The notes: generated by a model not told the origin, from the sequence alone. DNA of 64,000 nucleotides from DDH964 sp963763205 (GCA_963763205.1 CAVXNQ010000022.1:366221-430220); one strand, 5' to 3'; positions 47,248 to 57,445 are shown, numbered from the stretch's first letter. Made by a program: numbers and translations.

Positions 47248-48573
47248 CTACCCCCTTACCGTTTTCGGCAGCGAGAACCAGAAGGTGGCCCCGCCACCGA
47301 CCGTCCCCTCGGCCCAGGTCCGGCCGCCGTGGCGGTGGATGATGCGCCGGACGTTGGCCAGCCCGACGCCGGTTCCTTCGAATTCCTCCGCGTCGTGGAG
47401 ACGTTGGAAGAGCCCGAAGAGCTTGGCCGCATACCGCATGTCGAAGCCGACCCCGTTGTCCCTGACGAAGACCAGGGTTTCCTCGGGCTGACCGGTGACG
47501 GCCCCGATCTCGATCCGGGCCTCGGCTCGGGTGCGGGTGAACTTCAGGGCATTGCCGAGGTAGTTCACCAGCACCAGGCGCAGCATCGCCGCATCCCCCT
47601 CCACTACCGGCAGCGGGCCGACTTCCCAGCTGATCCGGCGGTCCGCCGTCTGTCCCTCCAGGTCGGCAATGACCTCCCGCACCAGTTCCCCGAGGTCGAC
47701 GCTGGTCTTCATCAGCTCGGCGCGGCCCATGCGGGAGAAGGAGAGCAGATCGTCGATCAGGTTCCCCATCTTTTCGGCCGACCGGGAGATCACCTGCAGA
47801 TAATGGCGACTCTTTTCATCCAGCGCCTCGGGGTTGCGGTTGTTCAGGAGCTCGACGAAGCCGGTGATGTGACGCAGCGGCGCGCGCAGGTCGTGGGAGA
47901 CGGAATAGCTGAAGGCTTCCAGTTCCCGGTTGGCGGCTTCCAGCTGCCGCACGTTGTGCTGCAGTTCCTGGTTCAGTTCGCCGATCCGGCGCTCCGCCCG
48001 CCGCCGGTTGAGGGCCTCGGTAAAGGCAACCATGAGCGCCTCGATGTTCTCCTGGTCGACCGGGGTATAGCCGCCTTCCTTGTTGGCCAGGGCGATCATG
48101 CCGGTGATGCCGCCGCGGAAGGTCAGCGGCACGCCCATGAAGGCGGTGATGTTCGGGTGCCCCTGGGGGGTCGCCACTCTCTCGGGGTGGGTGGCCGGAT
48201 CGTTGATAATCCAGGAGCGCCCCTCGCCCAGACCGATGCGGTTGATGCCGCGGTTCGGCATGTTCTTCAGCAGCTCGACGGCTTCGGCGTGGGGTACCCC
48301 GCAGGCCGCCCAGCCCGCTTCGCTGAGCGTCGTCGTGTCGAAGCGGCCGTGGGGATTCAATTCGCCGAGGAAGCCGATGGCGCTGCCGGAGAGTTCTTCG
48401 GCGACCTTGAGGCCGAGCCGGGCCACCTCTTCTTCGGTTTCGCAGGCCGGAATCTCCCGGAAGATGCGGTTGATCGCCTGGAGCAGAAGGACCTTTCGCT
48501 GCATCTGCTCGTCGGTCTGCCGGCGCTCGGCCAGTTCCCGCTCCATTTCCATCAACGATTTCTCCGAATCCAC
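47248..48573 (-). CDS. GAF-domain sensor histidine kinase
   Basis: About 440 residues, taken from GTG 48573 (AGAGGA upstream); an in-frame ATG at 48657 is an alternative start. After a coiled coil comes a GAF domain (ETEEEVARLGLKVAEELSGSAIGF, SWIINDPATHPERVATPQGHP). The H-box is SYSVSHDLRAPLRHITGFVELL, the N-box is LRLVLVNYLGNALKFT, and ATP-binding glycines are in DNGVGFDMRY and GTGVGLANVRRIIHRHGGR. There is no transmembrane helix, so it is a cytoplasmic sensor. It heads the kinase, receiver and phosphatase operon. Confidence 0.9.
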   Translation of the reverse strand: MDSEKSLMEMERELAERRQTDEQMQRKVLLLQAINRIFREIPACETEEEVARLGLKVAEELSGSAIGFLGELNPHGRFDTTTLSEAGWAACGVPHAEAVELLKNMPNRGINRIGLGEGRSWIINDPATHPERVATPQGHPNITAFMGVPLTFRGGITGMIALANKEGGYTPVDQENIEALMVAFTEALNRRRAERRIGELNQELQHNVRQLEAANRELEAFSYSVSHDLRAPLRHITGFVELLNNRNPEALDEKSRHYLQVISRSAEKMGNLIDDLLSFSRMGRAELMKTSVDLGELVREVIADLEGQTADRRISWEVGPLPVVEGDAAMLRLVLVNYLGNALKFTRTRAEARIEIGAVTGQPEETLVFVRDNGVGFDMRYAAKLFGLFQRLHDAEEFEGTGVGLANVRRIIHRHGGRTWAEGTVGGGATFWFSLPKTVRG

Positions 48574-48737
48574 ACGATCCTCTGAACGGCTTGCCGGCGG
48601 CCCTGGCGCCGGCAAGCCGCCGGTCTTTCCCGGGCCTGTTCCTTGTGAGTATGCCATCCCGGTTGGGAAAAACAACGCCAGGCTCAGGTCCGTGGGGGAG
48701 ACCAGGGGCTGGGGGCTGGGGGGGCGCGCCGCCGGCG

Positions 48738-50138
48738 TCAGGTGCCGGGCGTGCCGAGAATGATATCGGCCAGGCCGCCGAAGTCGCCGTCGAAGTGGTG
48801 GGCTCCCGGCAAGAGAATCGTCTTGATCCTGGCGCTTGCAATGCCTGGTTCCCGGCACAGGGAGTCCTTTTCCTTTTCACCGTAAACACAGAGGATCTGC
48901 GGTCCTTGCAACTGCTCCAGTGCCGGGCGGATCGGCTGGGTGTCGCGCGCCGCATCCCCCCCCAGCCAGTCGCTCAGGTGGAACTCGAAGGCGGTACGCC
49001 GGCCCGGGTTGAGCAGCACCAGCTGGGTCACCCGCCCGAGCAGCTCGGCGGGGAGGTGGCTGGCCATGAAGGGGAGGACGTCGGCACCCAGGGAATAGCC
49101 GATGAGGCGGACCTTCTGTTTCCCCCAGGCGGCGAGATAATGGTCGAGAATCCGGCCCAGGTCGCGCCCCATGCCGTCGGGGTTGCGGGGGGTCCAGAAG
49201 TAGTCCAAGGAGTTGAGGCCGACCACGGGGATGCCGCGGGCCGCCAAAGCGGCGCCGACCTCGCGATCGATGGAGGCCCAGCCGCCGTCTCCGGAGACGA
49301 TCACCGCCAGGGTATCGTCCCCCGCGCCCTGCGCGGCGACTTCGACCAGCGGCAGATCGGCCAGCGACGCCGTTGCCGGCGGCGGAGCCTGACCGGCAGC
49401 GACCAGCCGGTTGAAGGCGGCCCGGAACTGGGGAAGCCAATTGCGCTGCACCGAGAAGCCGTGACCGACCTTGGGCAACAGGATAATTTCGGCGCCGTGG
49501 CTGTCGCGGACGAAGGCCTGGACGTCCGCGGGGCTGCAGACCTGGTCGATGGTTCCCTGAAAAGCGATCCAGGGGGCGGGAAGCTGCGGATCGGGGAGGA
49601 GCCATTGCCCCTTGCCGTGCGGGCCGGGGGTGGATTTCAGCCCCGCGCCGCTGCAGAAGGGTTTGCCCAGGGGCAGGTCGGGACAGAAGCCCATGCTGAT
49701 AGCGCCGCGGAAGGTGCCGGGCGGCGCCTGCGCCAGGGCGGCATAGACCAGCGTTGCCCCCGAGGAATAGCCGACCAGGACCGGCGGGAGGTAGCGGGGG
49801 AAAGCAAGCTTTTTCTGCAAATACTGGCTGAGCGCCTCGAAGTCGGCAGCCGGGTAGAGGCATTTCTCCTTCCCCTTGGCCAGTTCCCGGAAGAAGTGGT
49901 TGATGTCGATGCCGACCACCAGGGCGTCGAGGCCGGCGAGGCTGCGGGCCATGTCGATTACCCCCAGGTTCCAGCCGCCGTCGCCGGAGACGAACAGGAC
50001 CACGTGTTTGGGCTGGGGGGTGTTGCGATAGCAAACGACCTGGCCGAAACGGCCGAAGCGGAGGGTGTCTTCGGTAGGGGCTGCCCAGGCCGGAAGGGCG
50101 ACGAGCAGCAGCAACAGAACCAGCAGCCAGCGTTTCAT
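48738..50138 (-). CDS. AcvB/VirJ-family periplasmic protein (left-arm copy, intact)
   Basis: A 466-residue protein with signal peptide (RWLLVLLLLLVALPAWA). It has two alpha/beta-hydrolase-like halves, each starting with a VSGDGGW strand (VVLFVSGDGGWNLGVID and LAVIVSGDGGWASIDRE). The serine-nucleophile elbows look like VGYSSGATLVYA and IGYSLGADVLPFM. In Agrobacterium and Rhizobium this family hydrolyses lysyl-phosphatidylglycerol and is encoded next to its synthase. Here too the upstream gene is an MprF-type synthase with ATGA overlap. The first 100 codons are identical to those of the partial right-arm copy. Confidence 0.86.
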   Translation of the reverse strand: MKRWLLVLLLLLVALPAWAAPTEDTLRFGRFGQVVCYRNTPQPKHVVLFVSGDGGWNLGVIDMARSLAGLDALVVGIDINHFFRELAKGKEKCLYPAADFEALSQYLQKKLAFPRYLPPVLVGYSSGATLVYAALAQAPPGTFRGAISMGFCPDLPLGKPFCSGAGLKSTPGPHGKGQWLLPDPQLPAPWIAFQGTIDQVCSPADVQAFVRDSHGAEIILLPKVGHGFSVQRNWLPQFRAAFNRLVAAGQAPPPATASLADLPLVEVAAQGAGDDTLAVIVSGDGGWASIDREVGAALAARGIPVVGLNSLDYFWTPRNPDGMGRDLGRILDHYLAAWGKQKVRLIGYSLGADVLPFMASHLPAELLGRVTQLVLLNPGRRTAFEFHLSDWLGGDAARDTQPIRPALEQLQGPQILCVYGEKEKDSLCREPGIASARIKTILLPGAHHFDGDFGGLADIILGTPGT

Positions 50139-52696
50139 TTGCCGACGACTCCTTTGAGGCCGCCCGAGATCAGGGTGGCGATGTTGGTGAGGATGCGCGG
50201 CAGCGCCAGCCCGCCCGGACAGGCCAGGTAGCGGGGGGTCCACTCGGGGACGAACTTCTCCTTGTACTCGCGCAGCCCCTGGAAGTTGTAGAAGTGTTCG
50301 CCGTGACGGAAGACCAGCGCGCCGAGCCGGTTCCATAAAGGGGCAAAGGAGCGGTTTTCCAGGCCCGCCAGGGGGGCCATGCCCAGGTCGAACCAGCGGT
50401 ATCCCTCCTCTTTGGCCCCAGAGGATCAGGCTGATGAAGAGATAGTCCATGGTCCCGCTCGGCGCCTCGGGGAGGAAGCGCATCAGGTCGACGGAGAGCT
50501 CCTCGCGGTCGCCGCCCGGCCAGAGATTGGCGAAGGCGACGATGGCCCCGTCCCGGCGGACCAGGGCGCAGGGAAAGTGCCGCAGGTAGCCGGCATCGAA
50601 ATAGCCCAGCGAGAAGCCTTTTTCGCGGGTGTTCTTGGCCGCCAGCCAGGCATCGGAAACGGCCTGCAGTTCGGGCAGCAGCGCGGGGACGGCCGCCGCC
50701 GGGACGACCTCGAAGCTGCACCCGTCCTTTTCCAGGCGGCGGAGGATGTAACGCAAACCGCTGCGCGAGCCTCCGTCCAGGGAAAACTCCGCCAGCGCAA
50801 CCCGGGCCTTCTCGCCGATCTTCACCGGCGTCAGGCCGAGATCGAGGTAGAGGGGCAGGGTGTCGGGGCCGACCTCGTAGAAGACCGGCCAGCCGCCATG
50901 CCGCTCGCAGAGCTGGCGGAATTGCCAGGCCAGTTCCTCCTGCTCCGCCTTCTCGGGCCGACCGGATCGCCCAGGGCCACCCAGCTGCGTCCCTCGACGG
51001 CATACATGATAAAGGCGCTTTGGGCCGCGTTGAACAGCAGGGCCTTGTCGCCGAGCAGGGCCAGGTTGGCCGAGGTCTGCGGTGACCCGCCGGATCACCT
51101 CCCGGGCGCGTTCCAGCTCGACCGGGCCGGGGCGGTCGGGATCCCGCGGCAGCCGGGCGCAGCAGCTTGACGACGGCAAAGAGCAGCAGCAGGACGCTGG
51201 CGCCCACCTCGGCGCGCAGGAAACGGGGCGCATCGCCGCGCAGGGCGAAACGCCACCAGAGTTCCCCGGAATAGGCCTGGTGCTTGTAGGAAAAGAAGCC
51301 CAGCCAGAGCGAGCAGACCAGCACCAGCAGGATGGTCGCCACCCAGCTGGCGCTGAAGGGTTCGCCGAGCAGGGAGGAGCGCCGGTAGAAGTGGCGGCGG
51401 CAGGGGAGGAGGGCCGCCAGCATCATCAGCGAGCAGCAGCGCCTCCTCGTAGTCGGCCCCTTTGAGCAGGGAGAAGAGGCTGCCGGCTGCCAGCAGAACC
51501 GCGGCCAGCAGGTAGGCCGCGTCGAGACGGCGTTGCAGGCCCCGGGCGAGAATCAGCAGGCCGGCTCCGGCCAGGCTGCCGAAGAAGTGGGAGAGTTCCA
51601 CCACCGGCAGCGGCAGAAAGTCCTGCAGCCAGTGCAGGCGGGAGGGGATGGCCGGCGTCGCCCCGGAAAAGAGCAGGATGGCGCCGCCGGCCAGGGTGCT
51701 GGCCGCCAGCAGGTGCGGCACCATCACCGAACTCCAGCGGCCGGCAAGCTGGGTCGCCTGGACCAGGCGCCCCTGCTTGCGTCGCAGTTCCCGCCCACCG
51801 AGCAGGAGCGCGGCCAGTCCCAGCGGCAGCAGGTAGTAGATGCCGCGGTAGATCGAGCAGGGCGCCGATGAGGTGTCGACGGGGACGCTGCGGGGCAAAG
51901 GTCAGGATCAGCGACTCGAAGACCCCCAGGCCGCCCGGGCACATGGCTGATCAGGGCCACCAACTGGGCGAGCATGAAGACCCCCAGCCACTGGCCGAAG
52001 GAGATCGGCGCCGACGCCGGCAAGCAGGGCGTAAAGGACGCTGCCGGCCAGGGCCCAGTCGAGAGCGCCGACCAGCAGCTGGCCAGGGCCAGGCGCAGGG
52101 ACGGCAGCGGAAGCTCCCAGCCGCGCAGCCGAAACGGGGCGCCGGCGCAGGCGACGAGCAGCAGGTAGCCGACGACCACGGCCAGCGAAGAGCAGCCCCA
52201 GCGCGCGCGTATCGGACCGGCGGAAGGTGCAGCCGGCCGGCAGCGCCAGGGGTTCGCTCAGAAAGACCACGCCGCCGGCGCCGACGATCCCCAGCCAGAA
52301 GGTCACCATGGTGAAGGCCACGACCTTGGCGATCTCCTCGGTCGACAGTCCCCAGGCCGAATAGAGGCGGTAGCGGATCGAGCCGGAGGTGAGCAGCGAG
52401 AGGCCGATGTTGTTGCTGAAGGCGTAGCTGATAAAGGAGGCGAAGGTCACCTTGCCCCGCTCTAGGGGATGGCGGATGTAGCTGATGGCGAGCCGGTCGT
52501 AGGCGGTCATGACCAGGTAGCTCAGGGCGGTCAGGATCAGGGCCGCGACCAGGCGTGGCCCGGGGATGGCCCGCAGCTGGCGCAGGATGTCCTGATAGTG
52601 GTAGTCGGCCAGGGCGTGGTGAATCACCCAGAGCGCGGCGCCGAAGAGAACCAGCACCAGCAGGGGGACCAGGGATTGGAGGCGCGGGATCTTCAT
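50135..52696 (-). pseudogene. mprF: MprF-type phosphatidylglycerol lysyltransferase/flippase (left-arm copy, frameshifted)
   Basis: It begins at ATG 52696 (KIPRLQSLVPLLVLVLFGAAL) with a multi-helix flippase part and ends with a GNAT-like synthase part (LRYILRRLEKDGCSFEVVPA). At least six frame changes are needed, near 52230, 52080, 51930, 51430, 51080, 50970 and 50400. Compared with the right copy, the segment around 52240-52500 has clustered substitutions such as AISYIRHPLERGKVT for AIRYVGHPLERGKVP. The stop overlaps the acvB start (ATGA). Confidence 0.82.
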
Positions 52697-52841
52697 TGCG
52701 GGGGAATGGTCCTGGAGAGGGGGGCGGTTCCCGCCGCCGGGAGGCGGCGGGGCGATTGGCGACGCCGGAAGTGTAGCACGGATTTTTCTGCCGGGCAGCC
52801 GCTTACGACGCCGGGGAAGACGCCGAACGGTTGCGGGCGTT

Positions 52842-53365
52842 TCAGAGCCGGCCCGACAGGGCGCGCCCCGGTGGGAGGTTTCTGGCTGAATAGGTCCAGA
52901 GGCTGAAAAACTCCAGGCCGAAGAGGGTCAGGCCGGCGACTAAGACGGCCAGGAAGTGATCGCCCAGGGGCCGGCCGTGGCGTAGAAGAAAAAGAAGGCG
53001 CAGCGGTAGGCGAGATGCTGCCATTTCAGCAAAGGCCGGGCGCCGCCGACGGCGCGGCCGAGGGTGAGGACGGTCTGCGAGAAGAGGTAGATGCCCAGCA
53101 GCAGGCTGGTCAGGACCGGCGGGGGAGGCGCGCCGAGGAGGGTCCGGACCGGGTCCGGCAGCGCTCCGAGCAGGTCGGCATGACGGAGCGCGAAGCAACC
53201 GGTCGCGATCAGCAGAAAAGCGAACAGCTCCTGGATGCAGCGCCGGGAGAGGACCTGGAACTCCCGCTGGAACGACTCATGGTGGTTTTCGGCGGGCCGT
53301 GGCGCCGCCGGTCCGAAGCCCCTTGACCGGGATGCGCCCGGTCGAAAATTCGTATAGCCGTTCAT
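52842..53365 (-). CDS. Membrane protein of the cytochrome module (left-arm copy, frameshifted)
   Basis: Same protein as at 60478-61002: MNGYTNFRPGASRSRGFG start and about four hydrophobic segments. The frame shifts near 52965, after FFFFYATAG, and resumes as GDHFLAVLVAGLTLFGLEF. Differences from the right copy are few (NGYTN for NGYSN, ENHHES for ENHLES). Confidence 0.78.
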
Positions 53366-53395
53366 GACAACCTCCTTGACATCCCGCCGTCCCGC

Positions 53396-54048
53396 TCAGG
53401 GTTTCACGGTTTTGCCGTGCTCCTCGGCATCGAGTTCCTCCCAGCCGGTCCACATCGGCTTGATGTAGGCGGTGGGGGTGCGGCCGAGGGTGGCCAGGTA
53501 GACGTGGGTGAAGAGAAAGGCGAAGAGGGCGCAGGCCAGCAGAAAATGGACGCCGACCAGGATCTTCAGCCCCCGACCAAAAGCACCAGCTCCCGCATGG
53601 GCGCCACATTCATCAGCAGGATGCCGGTGAGGCTCACCAGCGGCACCAGGACAAACATGATGGCGAGATAGGCCGATTTTTGCAACGGGTTGAACTTGTT
53701 GTCCGGGGTCGGGTGATGGGGATTGGGCCGCCCTGGAAGTAGGTGATAGAAGTAGAAGATCGCCTGGCGCACCAGCCCGTGGCGCAAATCCTCGTCGTGG
53801 GTACGTAGAGCCGGGTCATCTTGTGGGCGACGAGTGTAGTAGAAGAACCAGAGGGCGAAGGAGATCGAGACCAGGATGCCGGCGGTATTATGGAGCTCGA
53901 TGGCGGCCCTGTAGCTGCCGAAGAGGTTGACGATATTCGGGAAAACGGATCGGGCGCCGCAGATGCCGAGGGTGAGGATGCCGAAGGCATTGAGCCAGTG
54001 CCAGATGCGCACCGGGGTCGGATGCAGGTAGATCTGTGTGGTGTTCAT
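53396..54048 (-). CDS. Membrane cytochrome b (left-arm copy, frameshifted)
   Basis: Counterpart of 59773-60447. The N-terminal half is clearly diverged from the right copy (IYLHPTPVRIWHWLNAFGIL for IYLQPTPVRIWHWLNALGIV). Most changes are conservative, as expected from evolution rather than sequencing error. The C-terminal half is nearly identical. Frame changes near 53570, 53720 and 53820 break it. Heme-ligand histidines in RIWHWLN and IELHNTAG are kept. Confidence 0.8.
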
Positions 54049-54078
54049 GGTTGCTTGGGGTGGTCATGGTTGCTCCTT

Positions 54079-55125
54079 TCACTGGCGGTTTTTCCGGGTC
54101 AGAAATCGCAGGAGCCCGTGTCCGACCGGCATGACCAGGCCGCCGGCGAGAATCGCCAGGCCGAACAGGTTCATGGAGGCATTGCGGGTGGCGCCCATCA
54201 TGTAGAAATCAGGGGTGCGTACAGTGCATCGAGAACCGCGCCTTTCTCTACCGGCAGACGCTCGATAGTGCCGTCGGCCTGGGGGACGGCGAGAAGCTGG
54301 TCTGCATCGCCTCGGGGCCGGAGGCGTGGCAGAAGGTGCAGTCCCAGCGATTGTCGAGAATCTGCAGGTTATGGGTGACGACTTCAGGCGTCATCATCCC
54401 CTTGAGGTGCAGGGACGAGGCCGGGCATGTTGAAGCGTTTCAGCTCGGCGAGGCTGACGAAGCGGTCGCCGTCGGCGTCGACCAGGGGGCGGGCTCCCGC
54501 CCCCCCGACAACGCCTTGAGTTCCGCGTAGTCGACCGCGCGAAGAGACCCGTCGGTCCCCGGGTCTGCTGCGCTGCGGGGGCGGCTCAGGTACAGGGTGA
54601 TCACATAATCGCGCGAGGCGGTATGGCAGGTGACGCAGGGGAGCATCTCCAGGTGCAGCTGCGCCTGGGGGAGCCAGGCGCCATGGGCCGCCGCCATGGC
54701 CGGCGCCGCGTGGCAGGCGGCGCAGGGGCGGTTCATGTCCTGCCCGGAGACCTCCCTGGTGGCATGGGCGGCGTGGGGGTTTGGCAGTCGCCGCAGGCGG
54801 CGTTGGCGGCATGGTCGGTGGCGGAATATCCGCGGCGATCGCCTGATGGCAATCGCGGCAGCTCGCCCTGGACGGGGTCAGGCCGTCCTCGGGGTGGCCG
54901 GCGGTGACCGAGGCATGGCAGGCGGGCAACCCAGTTCGGCGTGGGCGGTATGGTCGAAGAGGCGGGGATCGACGATCCGCTGCGGCGTCACGGTTTCGGC
55001 ATCGGCGTGACAGCCGAGGCAGGTTTGGCTCGCCAGCGCCCCGGCCTCTGCGGGAGAGGGGCCGGCGAGCGCCAGCAGCGCCAGCAGCGCCAGGGCCGGG
55101 GTCAGGCGATTGGCAGCCGTCTCAT
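54079..55125 (-). pseudogene. Multiheme cytochrome c with EF-hand (left-arm copy, frameshifted)
   Basis: Counterpart of 58700-59759. Heme motifs CLGCH, CRDCH, CAACH, CVTCH and CTFCH can be found, spread over different frames, with shifts near 54190, 54300, 54410, 54500, 54780, 54830 and 54930. The EF-hand here reads DADGDRFVSLAE, with Arg replacing the structurally important Gly at loop position 6. Substitutions against the right copy include ALASQT for ALASET and QRIVDP for QRVVDP. Confidence 0.78.
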
Positions 55126-55382
55126 GATTGCTCCTCCCGGCTGCGGTTGTCCTGGCCGCTGCGCAGGTCGGCGCTATCCGTTCCGGTGCCCATCCCGGAC
55201 CAGGGCCAAGCGCCATCAGGGCGGAGAAGACCTGAGCCACCAGGATGATGGCGCAATAACCGAAAAAGATGGCGTGCCAGGCTGCCGAAGTCGCCGGTGG
55301 TCAGCCAGCCGAAATATTTCGCCGCCAGCAGGGTCGCCCCGAAGGCTGTCAGCAGTCCTATCCAGCAGAGTTCCCGTTTCAT
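55122..55382 (-). CDS. Small membrane protein C (left-arm copy, frameshifted)
   Basis: Counterpart of 58428-58703. It starts at ATG 55382 (KRELCWIGLLTAFGATLLAA). It leaves the matching frame after TTGDFGSLA near 55285, so the second transmembrane helix is lost from this reading. Confidence 0.7.
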   Translation of the reverse strand: MKRELCWIGLLTAFGATLLAAKYFGWLTTGDFGSLARHLFRLLRHHPGGSGLLRPDGAWPWSGMGTGTDSADLRSGQDNRSREEQS

Positions 55383-55421
55383 GATCGTTCCTCCTTCTCC
55401 GGGCTTTGTTTCCGGCCGGGA

Positions 55422-55662
55422 CTAGTCCCGTGCCGGCACCTTCGCCCGCCGGCCGCTGGGCGAGGCGTCTGCGTTTCACCGCCGCGGCCCGCCGTGCGCT
55501 GCGAAATGCCGGAACACGGGGCGACGACGATCAGGGCGCAGAAGCCGAGAAAGGTCCGACCAGCAACGGGCTGCTGTCCTGGCGGCCGGTGGCGGCCCAG
55601 GCGGCCGGGACCGGCTCCGTCAGCAGGGCGATAGCCGTCGATAATCCTGCCTTGCCGTTCAT
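55422..55662 (-). CDS. Small membrane protein B (left-arm copy, frameshifted)
   Basis: Counterpart of 58146-58388. It starts at ATG 55662 (NGKAGLSTAIALLTEPVPAAW) and ends at VPARD. A small deletion near 55555 and another near 55515 break the frame relative to the right copy. Confidence 0.68.
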
Positions 55663-55681
55663 GGGGTTGCTCCTTTCCTCG

Positions 55682-56081
55682 CTAGTGAACGCTGAGCACG
55701 TTGAGCACGTTCTTGTAGGCGCAATCCACGGCCACGCGGATCTCCTCCCGGTCGGCGGCGCAAACCGGTTTCAGCGCGCGGTAGAAATCCATTCGCGGCG
55801 GATCTTGCGCACCGTGGCGAGGGACTTCTCGTCCGAGACCAGGATGATGGTCAGGTTGCGGTCGCATCTTTTCATCAGCGGGATCAAGTCGGCCGTGGCC
55901 ACCTTTTCGTCGAAAACCTCCCCACCAGGATGACGTGGGCATTCTTTTGCAGAATGTCGCTCAGCACGTCGGCGGCGGAGTCGGTGGTCTTCACCGAGTA
56001 GCCGGCCTGGGAAAAGACCTCGGCCAGGACCCGGCGGGTTTCGGTATCCTTGTCGGCAATGAGAATGCCTCGCTCGTTCAT
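55682..56081 (-). CDS. Pseudo-receiver (left-arm copy, frameshifted)
   Basis: Counterpart of 57725-58126, from ATG 56081. It matches to VILVG, then shifts frame near 55925 and again near 55790. One substitution changes EVLSQAGYS to EVFSQAGYS. Confidence 0.75.
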
Positions 56082-56104
56082 GCCCGCCTCGCTTGGTTGG
56101 AGAG

Positions 56105-56357
56105 CTAGCGCCCCTCGCCGCCCGGCAGCTGGGCCTCGCGGTTCTCCTTGGGCGCGCGGTGGACATCTCCTTGACCAGCACCCCGAACAGCATCAGGGCG
56201 GGAATCACCTGACAGGCGACGATCAGCCCCAGAAACCCGAGGAAGACGAAGCCTGCCGAGCGGACCGCCGTGGATCATGGCCGGTAAAGGTGCCGAGGAG
56301 GAGGACGCCGATCAGGACCGCCAGGCCGAACAGGAAAGTTTTGACCGCTCTTTTCAT
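56105..56357 (-). CDS. Small membrane protein A (left-arm copy, frameshifted)
   Basis: Counterpart of 57446-57697, from ATG 56357 (KRAVKTFLFGLAVLIGVLLL). Frame changes occur near 56270 and 56160. The AGAAAGGAG ribosome site is conserved with the right arm. Confidence 0.7.
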
Positions 56358-56552
56358 GACCGTCTCCTTTCTAACGGAAGCCAAAAGACCGGGTCTCCCG
56401 CGACTGTGCGGAATCCCTGACCAGGGTTATTGCATCGCCGGCGCGACTGGGGAGTGAAAGTCAATCCTGAAAATTTCTGTAGTTACGGGATGTTGTGAAT
56501 TTCAAGAGGAAGGTGGAAACGGCTGCGGGAGCTCCTGCCGGAGAGGAAAATT

Positions 56553-56584
56553 CCCGGCGCGCAGGAAATTTCCTGCGCGCCGGG
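56553..56584. terminator. Perfect 32-base palindrome after the regulator fragment (left arm)
   Basis: CCCGGCGCGCAGGAAA followed directly by its own reverse complement. The same palindrome is at 57216-57247 in the other arm. It is probably the terminator of the regulator gene, or a protein-binding site. Confidence 0.6.
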
Positions 56585-56689
56585 TGCTGGGTCGTCAAGT
56601 GGCCGGGGCGCCCCAGGTGCACGGGCCGGGGGAGGGCTCTTCCGGCGCGGCGCCGGTCGCGGGTTCCCGCCCCCCGGCCGGGGCGTGTG

Positions 56690-56890
56690 GCTCCTCGCGG
56701 CGGTCGATGCGGTGCTTCTTGAGCAGGGCTGAGGGCGGCCGGGAGAGCCCTAAAGGAAGGCTTCGGCGGCGATGTTCTCCTCGGCCAGCGCCATCAGGTC
56801 GAGCAGGTAGTGGCGTTCCGCCTGGGCACAGACCGCCTCCCGGTACTGGTGGAAGCGGGGGAGGTGGCGGGGGGCGGCGCCGGCCGGCGC
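56690..56890 (-). pseudogene. Fis-type regulator C-terminus (left-arm copy)
   Basis: On minus the sequence reads through PRHLPRFHQYREAVCAQAER and YLLDLMALAEENIAAEA, as in the right arm. A deletion at about 56725-56760 then removes part of the helix-turn-helix. The KKHRIDRREEPHAP tail is still recognisable near 56695. The N-terminal domains are absent because the inverted-repeat junction falls in the linker. Confidence 0.65.
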
Positions 56891-56906
56891 GGCCCCCGCG
56901 CCCGAC
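56891..56906. other. Central spacer of the inverted repeat
   Basis: Sixteen GC-only or nearly GC-only bases separate the arms. The flanks themselves are GCGCCGGCCGGCGCC-type palindromes, so the junction is a very stable GC hairpin. In the plus direction the spacer is in frame with the regulator linker (PAPDAPAGAAPRH). Confidence 0.8.
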
Positions 56907-57317
56907 GCGCCGGCCGGCGCCGCCCCCCGCCACCTCCCCCGCTTCCACCAGTACCGGGAGGCGGTCTGTGCCCAGGCGGAACGCCACTACCTGCTCGACC
57001 TGATGGCGCTGGCCGAGGAGAACATCGCCGAAGCCTGCCGCCTCTCCGGGCTCTCCCAGTCACGCCTCTACGCCCTGCTCAAGAAGCACCGCATCGACCG
57101 CCACGAGGAGCCACACACCCCGGACACGGGGGCGGCAACCCGCGACCGGCGCCGCGCCGGAAGAGCCCTCCCCCCGCCCCTGCACCTGACCCGCCCCGGC
57201 CACTTGACAACCGTTCCCGGCGCGCAGGAAATTTCCTGCGCGCCGGGAATTTTCCTCTCCGGCAGGAGCTCCCGCAGCCGTTTCCACCTTCCTCTTGAAA
57301 TTCACAACATCCCGTAA
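56907..57317 (+). CDS. C-terminal DNA-binding domain of an NtrC-like/Fis-type regulator (truncated)
   Basis: The frame has an Ala/Pro-rich linker (APAGAAPRHLPRF), then a Fis-type helix-turn-helix: QAERHYLLDLMALAEENIAE and ACRLSGLSQSRLYALLKKHRI. This is the usual C-terminus of sigma-54-dependent activators, which bind enhancer sites upstream of target operons. The AAA+ and receiver domains should lie upstream but are replaced by the inverted-repeat junction. The open frame runs past a strong palindrome (57216), so the true stop may be earlier if an indel exists. It presumably controlled the genes that follow. Confidence 0.75.
   Translation, partial: APAGAAPRHLPRFHQYREAVCAQAERHYLLDLMALAEENIAEACRLSGLSQSRLYALLKKHRIDRHEEPHTPDTGAATRDRRRAGRALPPPLHLTRPGHLTTVPGAQEISCAPGIFLSGRSSRSRFHLPLEIHNIP
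57216..57247. terminator. Perfect 32-base palindrome after the regulator fragment (right arm)
   Basis: Same palindrome as 56553-56584, flanked by GAATTTTCC. It separates the regulator from the membrane-protein operon. The 57318-57445 stretch after it would hold that operon's promoter; I see no clear sigma-54 box there. Confidence 0.6.
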
Positions 57318-57445
57318 CTACAGAAATTTTCAGGATTGACGGGCGCCGCTCCCGGCTGGCACCGGCGATGCAATAACCCTGGTCAGGGATTCCGCACAGT
57401 CGCGGGAGACCCGGTCTTTTGGCTTCCGTTAGAAAGGAGACGGTC

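Larger units (their letters stand above)
49839..56890 (-). repeat. Left arm of a large imperfect inverted repeat
   Basis: This segment is the reverse complement of 56907-64000, gene for gene, with net loss of about 42-47 bases. Similarity varies. The first 300 bases of acvB are identical, the middle of mprF and the 5' half of the cytochrome b gene differ by many substitutions, and small indels are scattered. Most genes in this arm are frameshifted relative to the right arm. The repeat may extend further left than 49839, but the partner sequence is outside the window. Confidence 0.92.
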
